Assembly (NCBI RefSeq): GCF_000185725.2
Contig: NZ_KI391954.1
Location: 1,026,185 to 1,090,184, forward strand
Reading direction: 5' to 3'
DNA length: 64,000 nt
DNA from: Segniliparus rugosus ATCC BAA-974
GTDB taxonomy: Bacteria; Actinomycetota; Actinomycetes; Mycobacteriales; Mycobacteriaceae
Shown: positions 38,801-46,372 of the stretch, in pieces
Numbering within the stretch: the stretch's first letter is position 1
Layout: every line of letters starts with the position of its first letter
Notes under the pieces: generated by a model
The model's database searches: none
Seen by the model: only the letters and a program-made list of their open reading frames with translations
Told to the model about the DNA's origin: nothing
Program-made: the position numbers and the translations under genes

Positions 38801-39217
38801 TACGGTTTGCGGCACGGCGACGAGCACCGGGTGCAGCTGGAGCAGGGCGTGGAGCTGCTGATCGGCCTCGAAGCGATCTCCGACCCCGACGAGCGCGGCA
38901 TGCGGACGGTGATGTTCCTGCTCAACGGGCAGCTGCGCCCGGTGCAGGCGCGGGATCGCTCCATCGAGAGCGAGGTGGTCGCGGCGGAGAAGGCGGACCG
39001 GAGCAATCCGGGGCATGTGCCCTCGCCGTTCGCGGGGACTGTCGCCGTCTCGGTGGAGCAAGGGCAGGCTGTCGAGGAGGGCGACACGGTCGCGACCATC
39101 GAGGCGATGAAGATGGAGGCGGCGATCACCGCGCCGAGGACCGGCAAAGTCGCCCGGATCGCGGTCACGACGACCGCGCGGGTGGAAGGCGGCGACCTGC
39201 TGCTCGTCATCGAGTGA
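35834..39217 (+). pseudogene. pyc: pyruvate carboxylase, interrupted by two compensating frameshifts
   Basis: Biotin enzyme converting pyruvate, bicarbonate and ATP to oxaloacetate. Domains in order: biotin carboxylase (KAVAGGGGRGMRRV; EMNPRIQVEHTVTEE), carboxyltransferase (TDTTFRDAHQSLLATR; the metal-ligand region HVHTHDTPGGQLATY) and biotinyl domain (EAMKMEA, Lys biotinylated). A base is missing near 38438-38442 (expected TPSSKVVGDL) and one is extra near 38485-38491 (expected VSGEEFAADP). The roughly 50 bp between them read out of frame and contain TAG (38465-38467), splitting an otherwise complete protein of about 1,125 residues. ATG 35834 gives the family N-terminus MFQKVLVANRGEIAVRAF. 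Either a real lesion or a local sequence error. Confidence 0.9.
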
Positions 39218-39238
39218 GGGCGCAGCTTCGCCGTGTCG

Positions 39239-40069
39239 TTAGCCGAAGTCGAACCGCGCGTAGTGGCCGATGTTCCGCAGCGGCGGGATCGCGAGCATGA
39301 TCGCCGCGCCGACTCGCTGGGACCGGCTCATCGGTGTGGTCTTGGCGGAGACCTCGATCGCGCTGAAGGCTTCGACGCATCGGGTCCGAGGCAGGCTCGC
39401 GGCGAGCGCTGCGAGGTCGTTGATCGGCCAACGCATCATCGGCTGCCCGAAAACGCGACGGAGCAGCCTGTCCACCATCCGGTTGGCGAGTTTGGATTGC
39501 GTGTCGAAGACGATGCTCCCGGAGGGGAAGCGCTCGGCGGTCCGGCGGAAAAGATCCTGGCCCTCGCCGGGGTCGAGGTACATCGTCAGCCCTTCGGCAA
39601 CGACTAAGACGGGAAGGTCCGGCGAGGCCTGCTCCAGCACGGCGGGGTCGACGACAGAGGCTCCGAACGCGCGGTAGCGCTCTCGGGCGGGGAAGAGTTT
39701 TTCCCGCGCCGCGACGACCTCCGGGAGGTCGACGTCGATCCAATCCGTCTCCGGGCCGGGGTCGACGCGCCACACCCTGGCGTCCAGCCCGGCTCCCAGG
39801 TGCAGGACCGTCGAACGCGGGCGCTCGGCGAGAAACTTGCGCACGTGGTCGTCGAAATATTTGCTCCGCGAGGCCGCGGCGGCTTGGAGCCGTTTCGGAC
39901 TTTTGATCTGGGAGAAATCGTAGTCCAGCCGGTCGACGGCCGCTGCGGCGAACCGGTCGCCCAGCAAGGGCTGGGCCGCCCTCGCGTCGAGGGCCTTGCC
40001 GTAGAGGGTGAGCAGGCAGGTCTGCATCGGTCCGCTGAAGTCGATCTGGACTTTCTCGTCGGCGGTCAT
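39239..40069 (-). CDS. class I SAM-dependent methyltransferase, leucine carboxyl methyltransferase-like
   Basis: A 276-residue enzyme of PF04072, the TcmP/PPM-type O-methyltransferases found in many mycobacterial copies. SAM loop VLHLGAGLDARVWRVD, acidic tip DWIDVDLPEV, and VVAEGLTMYLDPGEG (family motif GVxMYL) are visible. Probably methylates a carboxyl or hydroxyl on a small metabolite. ATG at 40069; converges on pyc with a 21-bp gap. Confidence 0.87.
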   Translation of the reverse strand: MTADEKVQIDFSGPMQTCLLTLYGKALDARAAQPLLGDRFAAAAVDRLDYDFSQIKSPKRLQAAAASRSKYFDDHVRKFLAERPRSTVLHLGAGLDARVWRVDPGPETDWIDVDLPEVVAAREKLFPARERYRAFGASVVDPAVLEQASPDLPVLVVAEGLTMYLDPGEGQDLFRRTAERFPSGSIVFDTQSKLANRMVDRLLRRVFGQPMMRWPINDLAALAASLPRTRCVEAFSAIEVSAKTTPMSRSQRVGAAIMLAIPPLRNIGHYARFDFG

Positions 40070-40194
40070 CTGGCTCTCCTCGGTTGCGTCGGACGGCGCG
40101 CTGGCCCCTTACCGGGAGGCTACTCCAGCGGAATCCGGCTGCTCGGGGTTCCGCTCGAGCTGCGGCGGGCGCGTTGTGCGGGTAAGATGGGAAC

Positions 40195-40359
40195 ATGCTT
40201 GCGTTGATAGGTTTTCTTCTGGTCGTGTGGTTGGTTTTGACGATCGTGGGGCTCTTTGTGAAAACATTGGCGTGGTTGGTCTATGTCGGGGCGCTGTTGT
40301 TCGTCGCCACGGCGGTCATCGGCTGGCTCAAGCGGAAGACGTCGAGCTCGAGCTCGTAG
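40195..40359 (+). CDS. 54-residue membrane miniprotein
   Basis: ATG 40195 opens a frame to TAG 40357-40359 encoding two hydrophobic segments (LIGFLLVVWLVLTIVGLF and LVYVGALLFVATAVIGWL) and the tail KRKTSSSSS. Codons are T-richer than usual. A hairpin CCCCCG-N8-CGGGGG (40360-40379) follows the stop directly. It resembles small hydrophobic actinobacterial proteins of unknown function and is probably real given the hydrophobic pattern and adjoining terminator. Confidence 0.55.
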   Translation: MLALIGFLLVVWLVLTIVGLFVKTLAWLVYVGALLFVATAVIGWLKRKTSSSSS

Positions 40360-40379
40360 CCCCCGCTTTTGGCCGGGGG
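40360..40379 (+). terminator. short GC hairpin after the membrane miniprotein
   Basis: CCCCCG (40360-40365) pairs with CGGGGG (40374-40379) around CTTTTGGC. It begins at the last base after TAG. No T-run follows, so termination would be weak; it may instead be the first helix of the following leader. Confidence 0.4.
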
Positions 40380-40415
40380 AGAGGCGGATAAAGCCGGGCA
40401 CGGAGGAAGTCCGCC

Positions 40416-40625
40416 GATCCCTTGTCCCCCTTGTCGCCTTCCTCGGCCCGAGGCCTGCCGGGCGTGGTCCGCAGTGACGTGGGTCTCCGAAGCAGGCAGG
40501 TGGCGAGACCAGGGTTTCGCCCCGCCGAGCCCCGGTGTTGAGGATGGGAGCAGGACAAGGCATCCTTAGTCCCGGTCCAAAGTCTCATCCCTCCCCGCGC
40601 GCGGGGCCAAAGGAAGGCGCTGATT
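40416..40625 (+). promoter_or_regulatory. structured 5' leader of the MgtE-N/CBS-NRAMP operon, riboswitch candidate
   Basis: A long-range stem closes a region of about 150 nt: CCTTGTCC (40420-40427) with GGACAAGG (40553-40560), extended by GAT/ATC after one mismatch. Inside are CCTCG-GCC-CGAGG (40441-40453), CCTGCC/GGCAGG (40454-40459 with 40495-40500) and GGCGAGAC-CAGG-GTTTCGCC (40502-40521). Downstream, the palindrome CCCCGCGCGCGGGG (40593-40606) ends just before the ribosome site AAAGGAAGG and could mask it. The layout suits a metal-sensing leader. I could not match it to the M-box or yybP-ykoY consensus. Confidence 0.5.
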
Positions 40626-41927
40626 ATGAGCGAGCAGGGAACCGTTGCCGTCCTCCACCTCTCCGGGCTCCTGCGAAGTCCGCTGACCGCTCGTTCCGGC
40701 GAAACGGTCGGCAGGGTGGACGATGTGATCGTGCGGCTGCGCGGCGCGGACTATCCGCTCGTCACGGGCTTGGTCGCGCAGGTCGGCGGCAGGCGCGTGT
40801 ACATCGCCAACGACCAGGTCGCGGCGCTCACGCAGAACGGGGCCCAGCTCGCCTCCGAGCGGGTCGACCTGCGCAGCTTCGAGCGCAGGGAGGGCGAGGT
40901 GCTGCTGTCCTCGGACATCCTCGACCACCGGCTGATCGACGTCGCGGAGGTGGAGCTGGTCCGCGCGTGGGACGTGGAGCTGGAGAAGACGCCAGAGGGA
41001 TGGGTCCTCGCCCGTCTCGACACCCGCCGTCCGGCCAGGTTCTTCGGCCTCGTCCGGCAAGGCGACGGGCACCCCGGCAGGGACTGGAAGGCGTTCGCCC
41101 CGCTCATCGGGCACAACCCGAGCGCGCTGCTGCGCGGCAAGCAAGGGCTCTTGGCGAAGCTGCACCCCGCCGACCTCGCGGACCTTTTGGAGGAGGCGGA
41201 CAAGGCCGAGGGCGAGGAGATCCTCGAACAGGTCAGCGCCGACCCCGAGCTGGAAGCCGACGTGTTCGAGGAGCTCGACCCCGACCACGCCACCAAGCTG
41301 CTCGGCTCGATGAGCGACGACGAGGTCGCGGGCGTGCTCGCCCACATGGAGGCGGACGACGCGGCCGACGCGATCAGCGAGCTGCGCCAGTCCCGCCGCC
41401 AGCGGGTGCTCGACCTGCTCCCCGCGGGGCAGCGGACCAAGGTGCTCACGCTCATGGGCTTCAACCCCGGCAGCGCGGGCGGGCGGATGAACACCGACGT
41501 GATCGCCCTGCCTCCGGCGAACACGGTCCGCCAGGCCGTCGAGGCTATCGCGGCGGCGAAGGACTTCGAGCCGGAGTCCCTGGTCACCGTGCACGTCGTG
41601 AACGAGACGGGCCAGCTGAGCGGCGTCGTCGAAGTGATCACCCTCCTGCAGTCCGAGCCGGACGCGCAGCTCTCCTCGGTGATGGACGACGACCCGGTGC
41701 GCGTCCTCCCGGAAACAGACCTCGAAGACGTCGCCCTGCTCATGGACGATTACAACTTGCCCACTATCCCAGTGGTGGACCACGAGGGCAAAATCCTCGG
41801 CGTCGTGACTGTGGACGACGTCCTCGAGGAGATCATCCCCGAGGACTGGCGCAGACGCACCCCGGATCCACGCGGCGAGGCGGTCGCGGGCGACTCTGAA
41901 GCCGCTTCGGGGGGCTCCGGTGACTGA
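40626..41927 (+). CDS. soluble PRC-barrel/MgtE-N/CBS protein
   Basis: A 433-residue protein with no membrane segment. An N-terminal PRC-barrel-like region (LTARSGETVGRVDDVIVRLR), an MgtE intracellular N-domain at about 165-265 (LAKLHPADLADLLEEADKAE, ELDPDHATKLLGSMSDDEVA) and a CBS pair at about 290-410 (AIPV-like LPTIPVVDHEGKILGVVTVDD) are visible. In MgtE channels these domains sense Mg2+ and gate the pore. Here they form a free subunit whose 3' end overlaps the transporter gene by 8 bases, implying it regulates that transporter. Confidence 0.88.
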   Translation: MSEQGTVAVLHLSGLLRSPLTARSGETVGRVDDVIVRLRGADYPLVTGLVAQVGGRRVYIANDQVAALTQNGAQLASERVDLRSFERREGEVLLSSDILDHRLIDVAEVELVRAWDVELEKTPEGWVLARLDTRRPARFFGLVRQGDGHPGRDWKAFAPLIGHNPSALLRGKQGLLAKLHPADLADLLEEADKAEGEEILEQVSADPELEADVFEELDPDHATKLLGSMSDDEVAGVLAHMEADDAADAISELRQSRRQRVLDLLPAGQRTKVLTLMGFNPGSAGGRMNTDVIALPPANTVRQAVEAIAAAKDFEPESLVTVHVVNETGQLSGVVEVITLLQSEPDAQLSSVMDDDPVRVLPETDLEDVALLMDDYNLPTIPVVDHEGKILGVVTVDDVLEEIIPEDWRRRTPDPRGEAVAGDSEAASGGSGD

Positions 41928-43566
41928 GCAGCAGAAATCGGCGGTCCTCGACTCGGCGCACCTCGGCGACATCGAAGGCGCCTTCGGGAAGATCAAGGTC
42001 GACGAGGCGCACAACAACCAAGGCTTCAAGCAGCGGGCGATGACGCTGTTGGCGATCATGGGCCCGGGGCTCATCGTCATGGTCGGCGACAACGACGCGG
42101 GCGGCGTGGCGACGTACGCCCAGGCCGGGCAGGTGTACGGCTACTCCCTCTTGTGGGTGCTGCTCCTGTTGATCCCGGTGCTCATCATCAACCAGGAGAT
42201 GGTGGTGCGCCTCGGCGCGGTCACGGGCGTCGGGCACGCGCGGCTCATCAACGAGCGCTTCGGCAGGGGCTGGGGCTGGTTCTCCGTTGGCGACTTGTTC
42301 CTGTTGAACTTCCTGACCATCATCACGGAGTTCATCGGCATCTCCCTCGCCGCCGACCATCTCGGGGTATCCAAGTACGTCGTGGTGCCGACCGCCGCGG
42401 TGGCGCTGATCGCGATCATGGCGAGCGGCAACTTCCGGCGCTGGGAGCGCGCCATGTTCGCGTTCATCGCGGTGGCCCTGCTGCAGGTTCCGCTGCTCTT
42501 CTTCTGCGAGCCGCAGTGGGGCCGCGCCGGGCGCGGCTTCGTCGTCCCCAGCATCGAGGGCGGGCTGAACTCGGCCTCGATCCTGCTCATCATCGCGATG
42601 GTCGGAACGACGGTCGCCCCGTGGCAGCTCTTCTTCCAGCAGTCCAACATCGTCGACAAGCGCATCACGCCGAGGTTCATCGGCTACGAGCGCGCCGACA
42701 CGGTGATCGGCTCCTTCGTCGTGGTGATCGGAGCCGCCGCGCTGGTGATGATCGCCGACTACGCGGCCCGCTCCGCTCCGGGCGGCAGGCGCTCCGACTG
42801 GGACGACGACGACGGCGTGAAGATCATCGCGGACCTCTTGGGCCAGCACGCGCCGTGGATGGGCCACTTGTTCGCGGTCGTCCTCCTGGACGCGAGCATC
42901 ATCGGGGCCGCTGCGGTGACGCTCTCGACCAGTTACGCCTTCGGCGACGTGTTCGGGCTCAAGCATTCGCTGCACCGGAGCTTCAAGGACGCCAAGCAGT
43001 TCTACTTCTCCTACACGGCGATGATCGTCGTCGCGGCGGCGGTCCCGCTGATCCCCGGCGCGCCGCTGGGCCTGATCACCCAGGCGGTGCAGGCGCTCGC
43101 CGGGCTCCTCCTGCCGAGCGCGAGCGTCTTCCTGCTGCTCTTGTGCAACGACCGCGAGGTGCTCGGCCCGTGGGTGAACCGGCCATGGCTCAACATCGCC
43201 GCGGGCGTCACCGTGGCCGTGCTGCTGCTCTTGTCCGGGATCCTCATGGCGACCACGTTGTTCCCCGACGGGCTCGACGTGGTCGCGCTGACCTGGTGGC
43301 TGGCCGGGGCCATCGCGATCGCCGCGATCCTCGCATGGGCGGGCTTCAAGCTGTACGAGCGGCTGCGCCCGCAACCCGCGCAGCCGGAGCCGCCCACGTT
43401 CAGCCCCGCCGCGAAGATGACCTGGCGCATGCCGCCGTTGGCCCTGCTCAAGCCGGTGAGATGGTCGACAGGGACGAAGCTCTCCATGCTCGCCCTGCGC
43501 GCGTACCTCGTCATCGGCGCGGTCCTTCTGGTGGTCAAGGCGGTCCAGCTCGGCAAGGGCGCCTAG
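41920..43566 (+). CDS. NRAMP-family divalent cation transporter with atypical metal-site motifs
   Basis: A 548-residue polytopic membrane protein with about 11 helices of the NRAMP (PF01566) fold. Canonical helix 1 DPGN is replaced by DAGG (Asp59, in MVGDNDAGGVATY). The helix 6 region, normally MPH, reads APW (GTTVAPWQLFFQQS). These are the metal-coordinating positions in Mn/Fe NRAMPs, so the cation is uncertain. Loss of the metal-binding Met is a feature of NRAMP-related Mg2+ transporters, and pairing with an MgtE-N/CBS subunit points the same way. GTG start overlapping the previous gene. Confidence 0.88.
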   Translation: MTEQQKSAVLDSAHLGDIEGAFGKIKVDEAHNNQGFKQRAMTLLAIMGPGLIVMVGDNDAGGVATYAQAGQVYGYSLLWVLLLLIPVLIINQEMVVRLGAVTGVGHARLINERFGRGWGWFSVGDLFLLNFLTIITEFIGISLAADHLGVSKYVVVPTAAVALIAIMASGNFRRWERAMFAFIAVALLQVPLLFFCEPQWGRAGRGFVVPSIEGGLNSASILLIIAMVGTTVAPWQLFFQQSNIVDKRITPRFIGYERADTVIGSFVVVIGAAALVMIADYAARSAPGGRRSDWDDDDGVKIIADLLGQHAPWMGHLFAVVLLDASIIGAAAVTLSTSYAFGDVFGLKHSLHRSFKDAKQFYFSYTAMIVVAAAVPLIPGAPLGLITQAVQALAGLLLPSASVFLLLLCNDREVLGPWVNRPWLNIAAGVTVAVLLLLSGILMATTLFPDGLDVVALTWWLAGAIAIAAILAWAGFKLYERLRPQPAQPEPPTFSPAAKMTWRMPPLALLKPVRWSTGTKLSMLALRAYLVIGAVLLVVKAVQLGKGA

Positions 43567-43645
43567 CGCGCTCGGCCGGGCCCCGGGCGCGGCGGCCGCC
43601 GCGGAAGGGCTTGCGCGATAGTCGAATCCATGTTCTACTAGAGCG

Positions 43646-43972
43646 ATGGACGGTATCGAACGCACGTTCTCAGGATGGCCCTCTCCTGCGGCGGATTACG
43701 AGGCTCGGGCTTTGGACTTGTCCGCGCTCGTGGCCCCCCGGCCGGGGGCGACGTTCTGCTGGCGGGCGCGGGGCGACGCGTTGGCCGAGGCGGGGATCTT
43801 GCCCGAATCGCTCCTGGTGGTGGACCACTCCCTCGAACCGCGCCTTGGATCTGTCGTGGTCGCCTCGACGGGAGAGGACGGCTTCGTCGTCACGCGGCTG
43901 CGGCAGGCTGCCCTTGAGGCGCCGGACGCGGTGTGGGGCGTGGCGACGTGGGCGGTCAACCGTGTCCGATGA
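43646..43972 (+). CDS. UmuD/LexA-like S24 peptidase-fold protein lacking catalytic residues
   Basis: A 108-residue protein aligning with UmuD: WRARGDALAEAGILPESLLV corresponds to UmuD's VKASGDSMIDGGISDGDLL, and VVASTGEDGFVVTRLRQ to the strand carrying the catalytic Lys. The Ser of SGDSM is Ala here and the Lys is Thr or Arg, so self-cleavage should be lost. A Y-family polymerase gene would be expected next; only a 25-codon scrap follows. Confidence 0.6.
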   Translation: MDGIERTFSGWPSPAADYEARALDLSALVAPRPGATFCWRARGDALAEAGILPESLLVVDHSLEPRLGSVVVASTGEDGFVVTRLRQAALEAPDAVWGVATWAVNRVR

Positions 43973-44039
43973 CCGGGGCCTTGTGGCCGCGCTGGTGGAC
44001 GTGGACGGCAAGGAGTCGATCTATTCGCAGGCGCGGTAG
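43962..44039 (+). pseudogene. possible remnant of a umuC-like start
   Basis: A GTG at 43962 overlaps the end of the UmuD-like gene and encodes RGLVAALVDVDGKESIYSQA before TAG. AALVDV resembles the N-terminal ALVDVNxFYxS of Y-family polymerases, and the overlap is how umuC usually follows umuD. Too short to be sure. The following 224 bp (44040-44263) shows no gene. Confidence 0.3.
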
Positions 44040-44263
44040 GCGCCCGTCACAGCTCACGAGGGGTTCTGGTTTCGCCGTGTCAATCGGGCGGGATTTCCCG
44101 CGCTGCCCGGCTGGGCTACGCAGAGCTTGAGTCATCTGGAGGCGGCTTGGACCAGCTTGTTCCAGACAATTCCAAAACCGCGAGCGGAGCACCTCCCGTG
44201 CCGACAAGATCGCCGGGCGCCTCATTGCGCGCTTCGGCGCTCGACATGGCATCCAGCTGTGGA

Positions 44264-44743
44264 TCACAGACTCCCCTCCGGGAGTGCGTTGGACTCGGCG
44301 AGGCGTTTGAGGTTGTCGAGCGTTTTCTCGACGCCGAGCTGGAGTTCCTGAGGCCGCCGCATGGTTGTCCAAAGCGCCATGAGCCATCTCGCCCCGTCGA
44401 CGACGAAGCTCTCGGTGACCCGCACGCTAGACTGTCCGGTGCGCTCGAACTCGTACCGCCACACCGCGAAGTCGTCGTAGAAAAGCCGGCCCCGCTCCGT
44501 CTTGAAGGCGTACACCACGCCGCGCTCTGCCTCCGTGACGACGCCGGTGCGCGGCCACCACACGCCGCGGGAGCGGTTCGTGCCCCGGAACCGGGCGCCC
44601 GGTTCCGCGCTGGTGTGCCCACCGGTCCAACGCACGCTCCGCGCCTCCGGGCTGAGCCTGCTCATGTTGGCCGGGTCGGCGACGAGGTCGTACACGACCT
44701 CAGCCGGCGCCGCGATGTCAACCGAAGCTTGTCCTCTGAACAT
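44264..44743 (-). CDS. SRPBCC (START-like) family protein
   Basis: A 159-residue polyketide-cyclase/START-like protein: VDIAAPAEVVYDLVADPANM at the N-terminus, then GARFRGTNRSRGVWWPRTGVV and a long C-terminal helix (LQLGVEKTLDNLKRLAES) closing the hydrophobic cavity. It probably binds a lipid-like ligand. GGAGGAG lies 6 bases before the ATG. Divergent from the HD hydrolase gene, sharing a palindromic region. Confidence 0.85.
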   Translation of the reverse strand: MFRGQASVDIAAPAEVVYDLVADPANMSRLSPEARSVRWTGGHTSAEPGARFRGTNRSRGVWWPRTGVVTEAERGVVYAFKTERGRLFYDDFAVWRYEFERTGQSSVRVTESFVVDGARWLMALWTTMRRPQELQLGVEKTLDNLKRLAESNALPEGSL

Positions 44744-44778
44744 GGTGTCCTCCTCCGATCCAGCCGCGTCGCGGCATT

Positions 44779-44816
44779 AGTGATCGCTAGTGCTATAGTG
44801 AACACCGACCACTATA
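44779..44816. promoter_or_regulatory. divergent promoter/operator between the SRPBCC and HD genes
   Basis: TATAGTG (44794-44800) and CACTATA (44810-44816) form an inverted repeat with a 9-bp spacer. Two further TAGTG units lie just left of it, and the stretch includes GTGATCGC (44780-44787), the same 8-mer as the operator half-site before the MerB-like gene (46292). A TetR-type gene, now frameshifted, lies between the two sites. Confidence 0.5.
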
Positions 44817-44846
44817 ACGCTGAATCGGATGACCCAGGAGCGGATC

Positions 44847-45395
44847 GTGACCAACGACCATGAAGCGGCCGAACTGGCGCATCGCGAAGTCGACGAGCTC
44901 TTCCAGCGCGACGCGGAAGTATTCGGCGAAGACCTCGCGACGTACCGGGGGCACGTTCAGCGGGTAGTCGGCCTGATCGACCTGCAGGTCCCGTTGGACG
45001 AGGAGACCGCGCGCCCCGTGGCTGTCGCGGCGTATTTCCACGATTCCGCGATTTGGTTCGACAACACCTGGGACTACCTTCTCTTGTCGAGGCGGCGGGC
45101 CCTCGCCGAGCTGCGGGAGGAGGAGCGGGGATTCGCGCCGCTGGTCGATGCGATGATAGATGAGCACCACCGCGTGCGCCCGGCCCGGCACCCGCATCCG
45201 CTAGTCGAGGCCATGCGGAGGGCGGACAGCTCTGATGTGTTCCGTTTGCGCGCCTTCTCCAACGTGCGTAGGGAGGACTATCGGAGACTGCTCTCGCGCT
45301 TCCCCGACGTGGGTTTGCATAGGGCGCTCGCGCGGGCCTTCGCGCGGGGACTCCGAGAGAATCCGTCCCGCCCTCTTCCCATGGTTAAATTCTGA
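44847..45395 (+). CDS. predicted HD-superfamily metal-dependent phosphohydrolase
   Basis: A protein of about 182 residues with HD-domain ligands YRGHVQRVVG (His), AYFHDSAIWF (His-Asp) and MIDEHHRV plus ADSSDVFR (distal Asp). Probably a cytosolic metal-dependent hydrolase; substrate unknown. GTG 44847 is preferred because AGGAG lies 6 bases before it; ATG 44829 in frame would add six residues. Divergent from the SRPBCC gene. Confidence 0.8.
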   Translation: MTNDHEAAELAHREVDELFQRDAEVFGEDLATYRGHVQRVVGLIDLQVPLDEETARPVAVAAYFHDSAIWFDNTWDYLLLSRRRALAELREEERGFAPLVDAMIDEHHRVRPARHPHPLVEAMRRADSSDVFRLRAFSNVRREDYRRLLSRFPDVGLHRALARAFARGLRENPSRPLPMVKF

Positions 45396-45453
45396 AAGCG
45401 CTATCACGGGCCCGCTTCGCTATGGTGCGGGGAGCGATAGGATCATGGTTGTC

Positions 45454-46199
45454 ATGACAACAGGAGAGCCGACGAAGCCTTCGCGCCGCGACACCCGCAG
45501 GCGGGAGACCCTCGCAGAGATCAAGTCGCTCGCGCGCGAGCAACTGGCGGAAGGGGGGTCGGAGCATTGTCGTTGCGCGGGGTGACGAGGGAGATGGGGA
45601 TGGCCCCTGCGGCCGTGTATCGGTATTTCTCGAGCCAGGCCGAGCTGATCAGCGCGTTGTGCGTGGACGGGTACGCCGAGCTCGGCGATGCGATGGCGGC
45701 CGCCGTCGAATCGCACGCGGCTGATCCCGCCGATGTGCGGTTTTGGGCGGCGTTTCACGCGTTCCGCCGCTGGGCCTTGGCTAACAGAAATGAGTTTGCG
45801 CTGCTCTTCGGCACCCCCATCCCCGGCTTCCGGGCAGAGACGGAAGCCACCGGTCCCGCCGCCGGGCGTGTGATCGCGATCGTCTACACGGCCTTCGACG
45901 AAGCTCTGCGCGAAGGGTCGGCTGACACGGACGGCTGCTTCTCGCCCGTCGACCCCGTTCCGGGCGAGCTCGGCGCATATTTCCTTTTCGGCCAGGGTGG
46001 GGCGCAGGGCCTCCGTCGGGCGGCGATCGCCGTGAACGGCTTCTGCTCCGTCCTCGGCTTTCTCGTCGGCGAGGTCTTCGGCAGCGCGTCGCGGCTTATC
46101 GGCAGCGTCGACGAGCTCTACGCTGCGCACCTGCGCACCGTCATGGTCGGGATGGGTTTCTCCCGCGAGCGCGTCGCGCTGTTGCCGGACCTTGCTTGA
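45454..46199 (+). pseudogene. TetR-family regulator, frameshifted
   Basis: The DNA-binding N-terminus (RRDTRRRETLAEIKSLAREQ) is in one frame and the rest in another (LSLRGVTREMGMAPAAVYRY, the HTH, then a ligand domain ending ERVALLPDLA). The shift is at a run of six G (45553-45558): one more G gives GGVGALSLRGVTREM, a standard TetR sequence. Restored, it would be about 248 residues with the TetR_C_13-like WAAFHAFRRWALANRNEF region. It may control the flanking palindromic promoters. Confidence 0.78.
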
Positions 46200-46261
46200 G
46201 CTCCTGTCGACGGCGGGCAGGGCTTCGAGCGGTCCGCGAGGTCGCTGTGTAGTGGCCGTGA

Positions 46262-46324
46262 TTGACACGGAGTCGTTCGACGACTTATAATGTGATCGCC
46301 GCTCACGATATAAGTGGCGATCAC
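46262..46324 (+). promoter_or_regulatory. consensus promoter with overlapping operator
   Basis: TTGACA (46262-46267) and TATAAT (46286-46291) are both perfect, spaced 18 bp, a rarity in this GC-rich window. Immediately downstream, GTGATCGCC (46292-46300) and GGCGATCAC (46316-46324) form a perfect 9-bp inverted repeat covering the expected transcription start, the layout of a repressed, inducible promoter. Confidence 0.75.
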
Positions 46325-46372
46325 AATGTGGCGAGATGCATCCGCCGCGCAGTCGAGCCAATGGAGGTGGCG

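Noticed and set aside
40380-40625. Naming the leader an M-box or yybP-ykoY riboswitch.
   Set aside because: A GCGAGACC string recalls yybP-ykoY, but the partner GGGGAGTAG element and the M-box core were not found.
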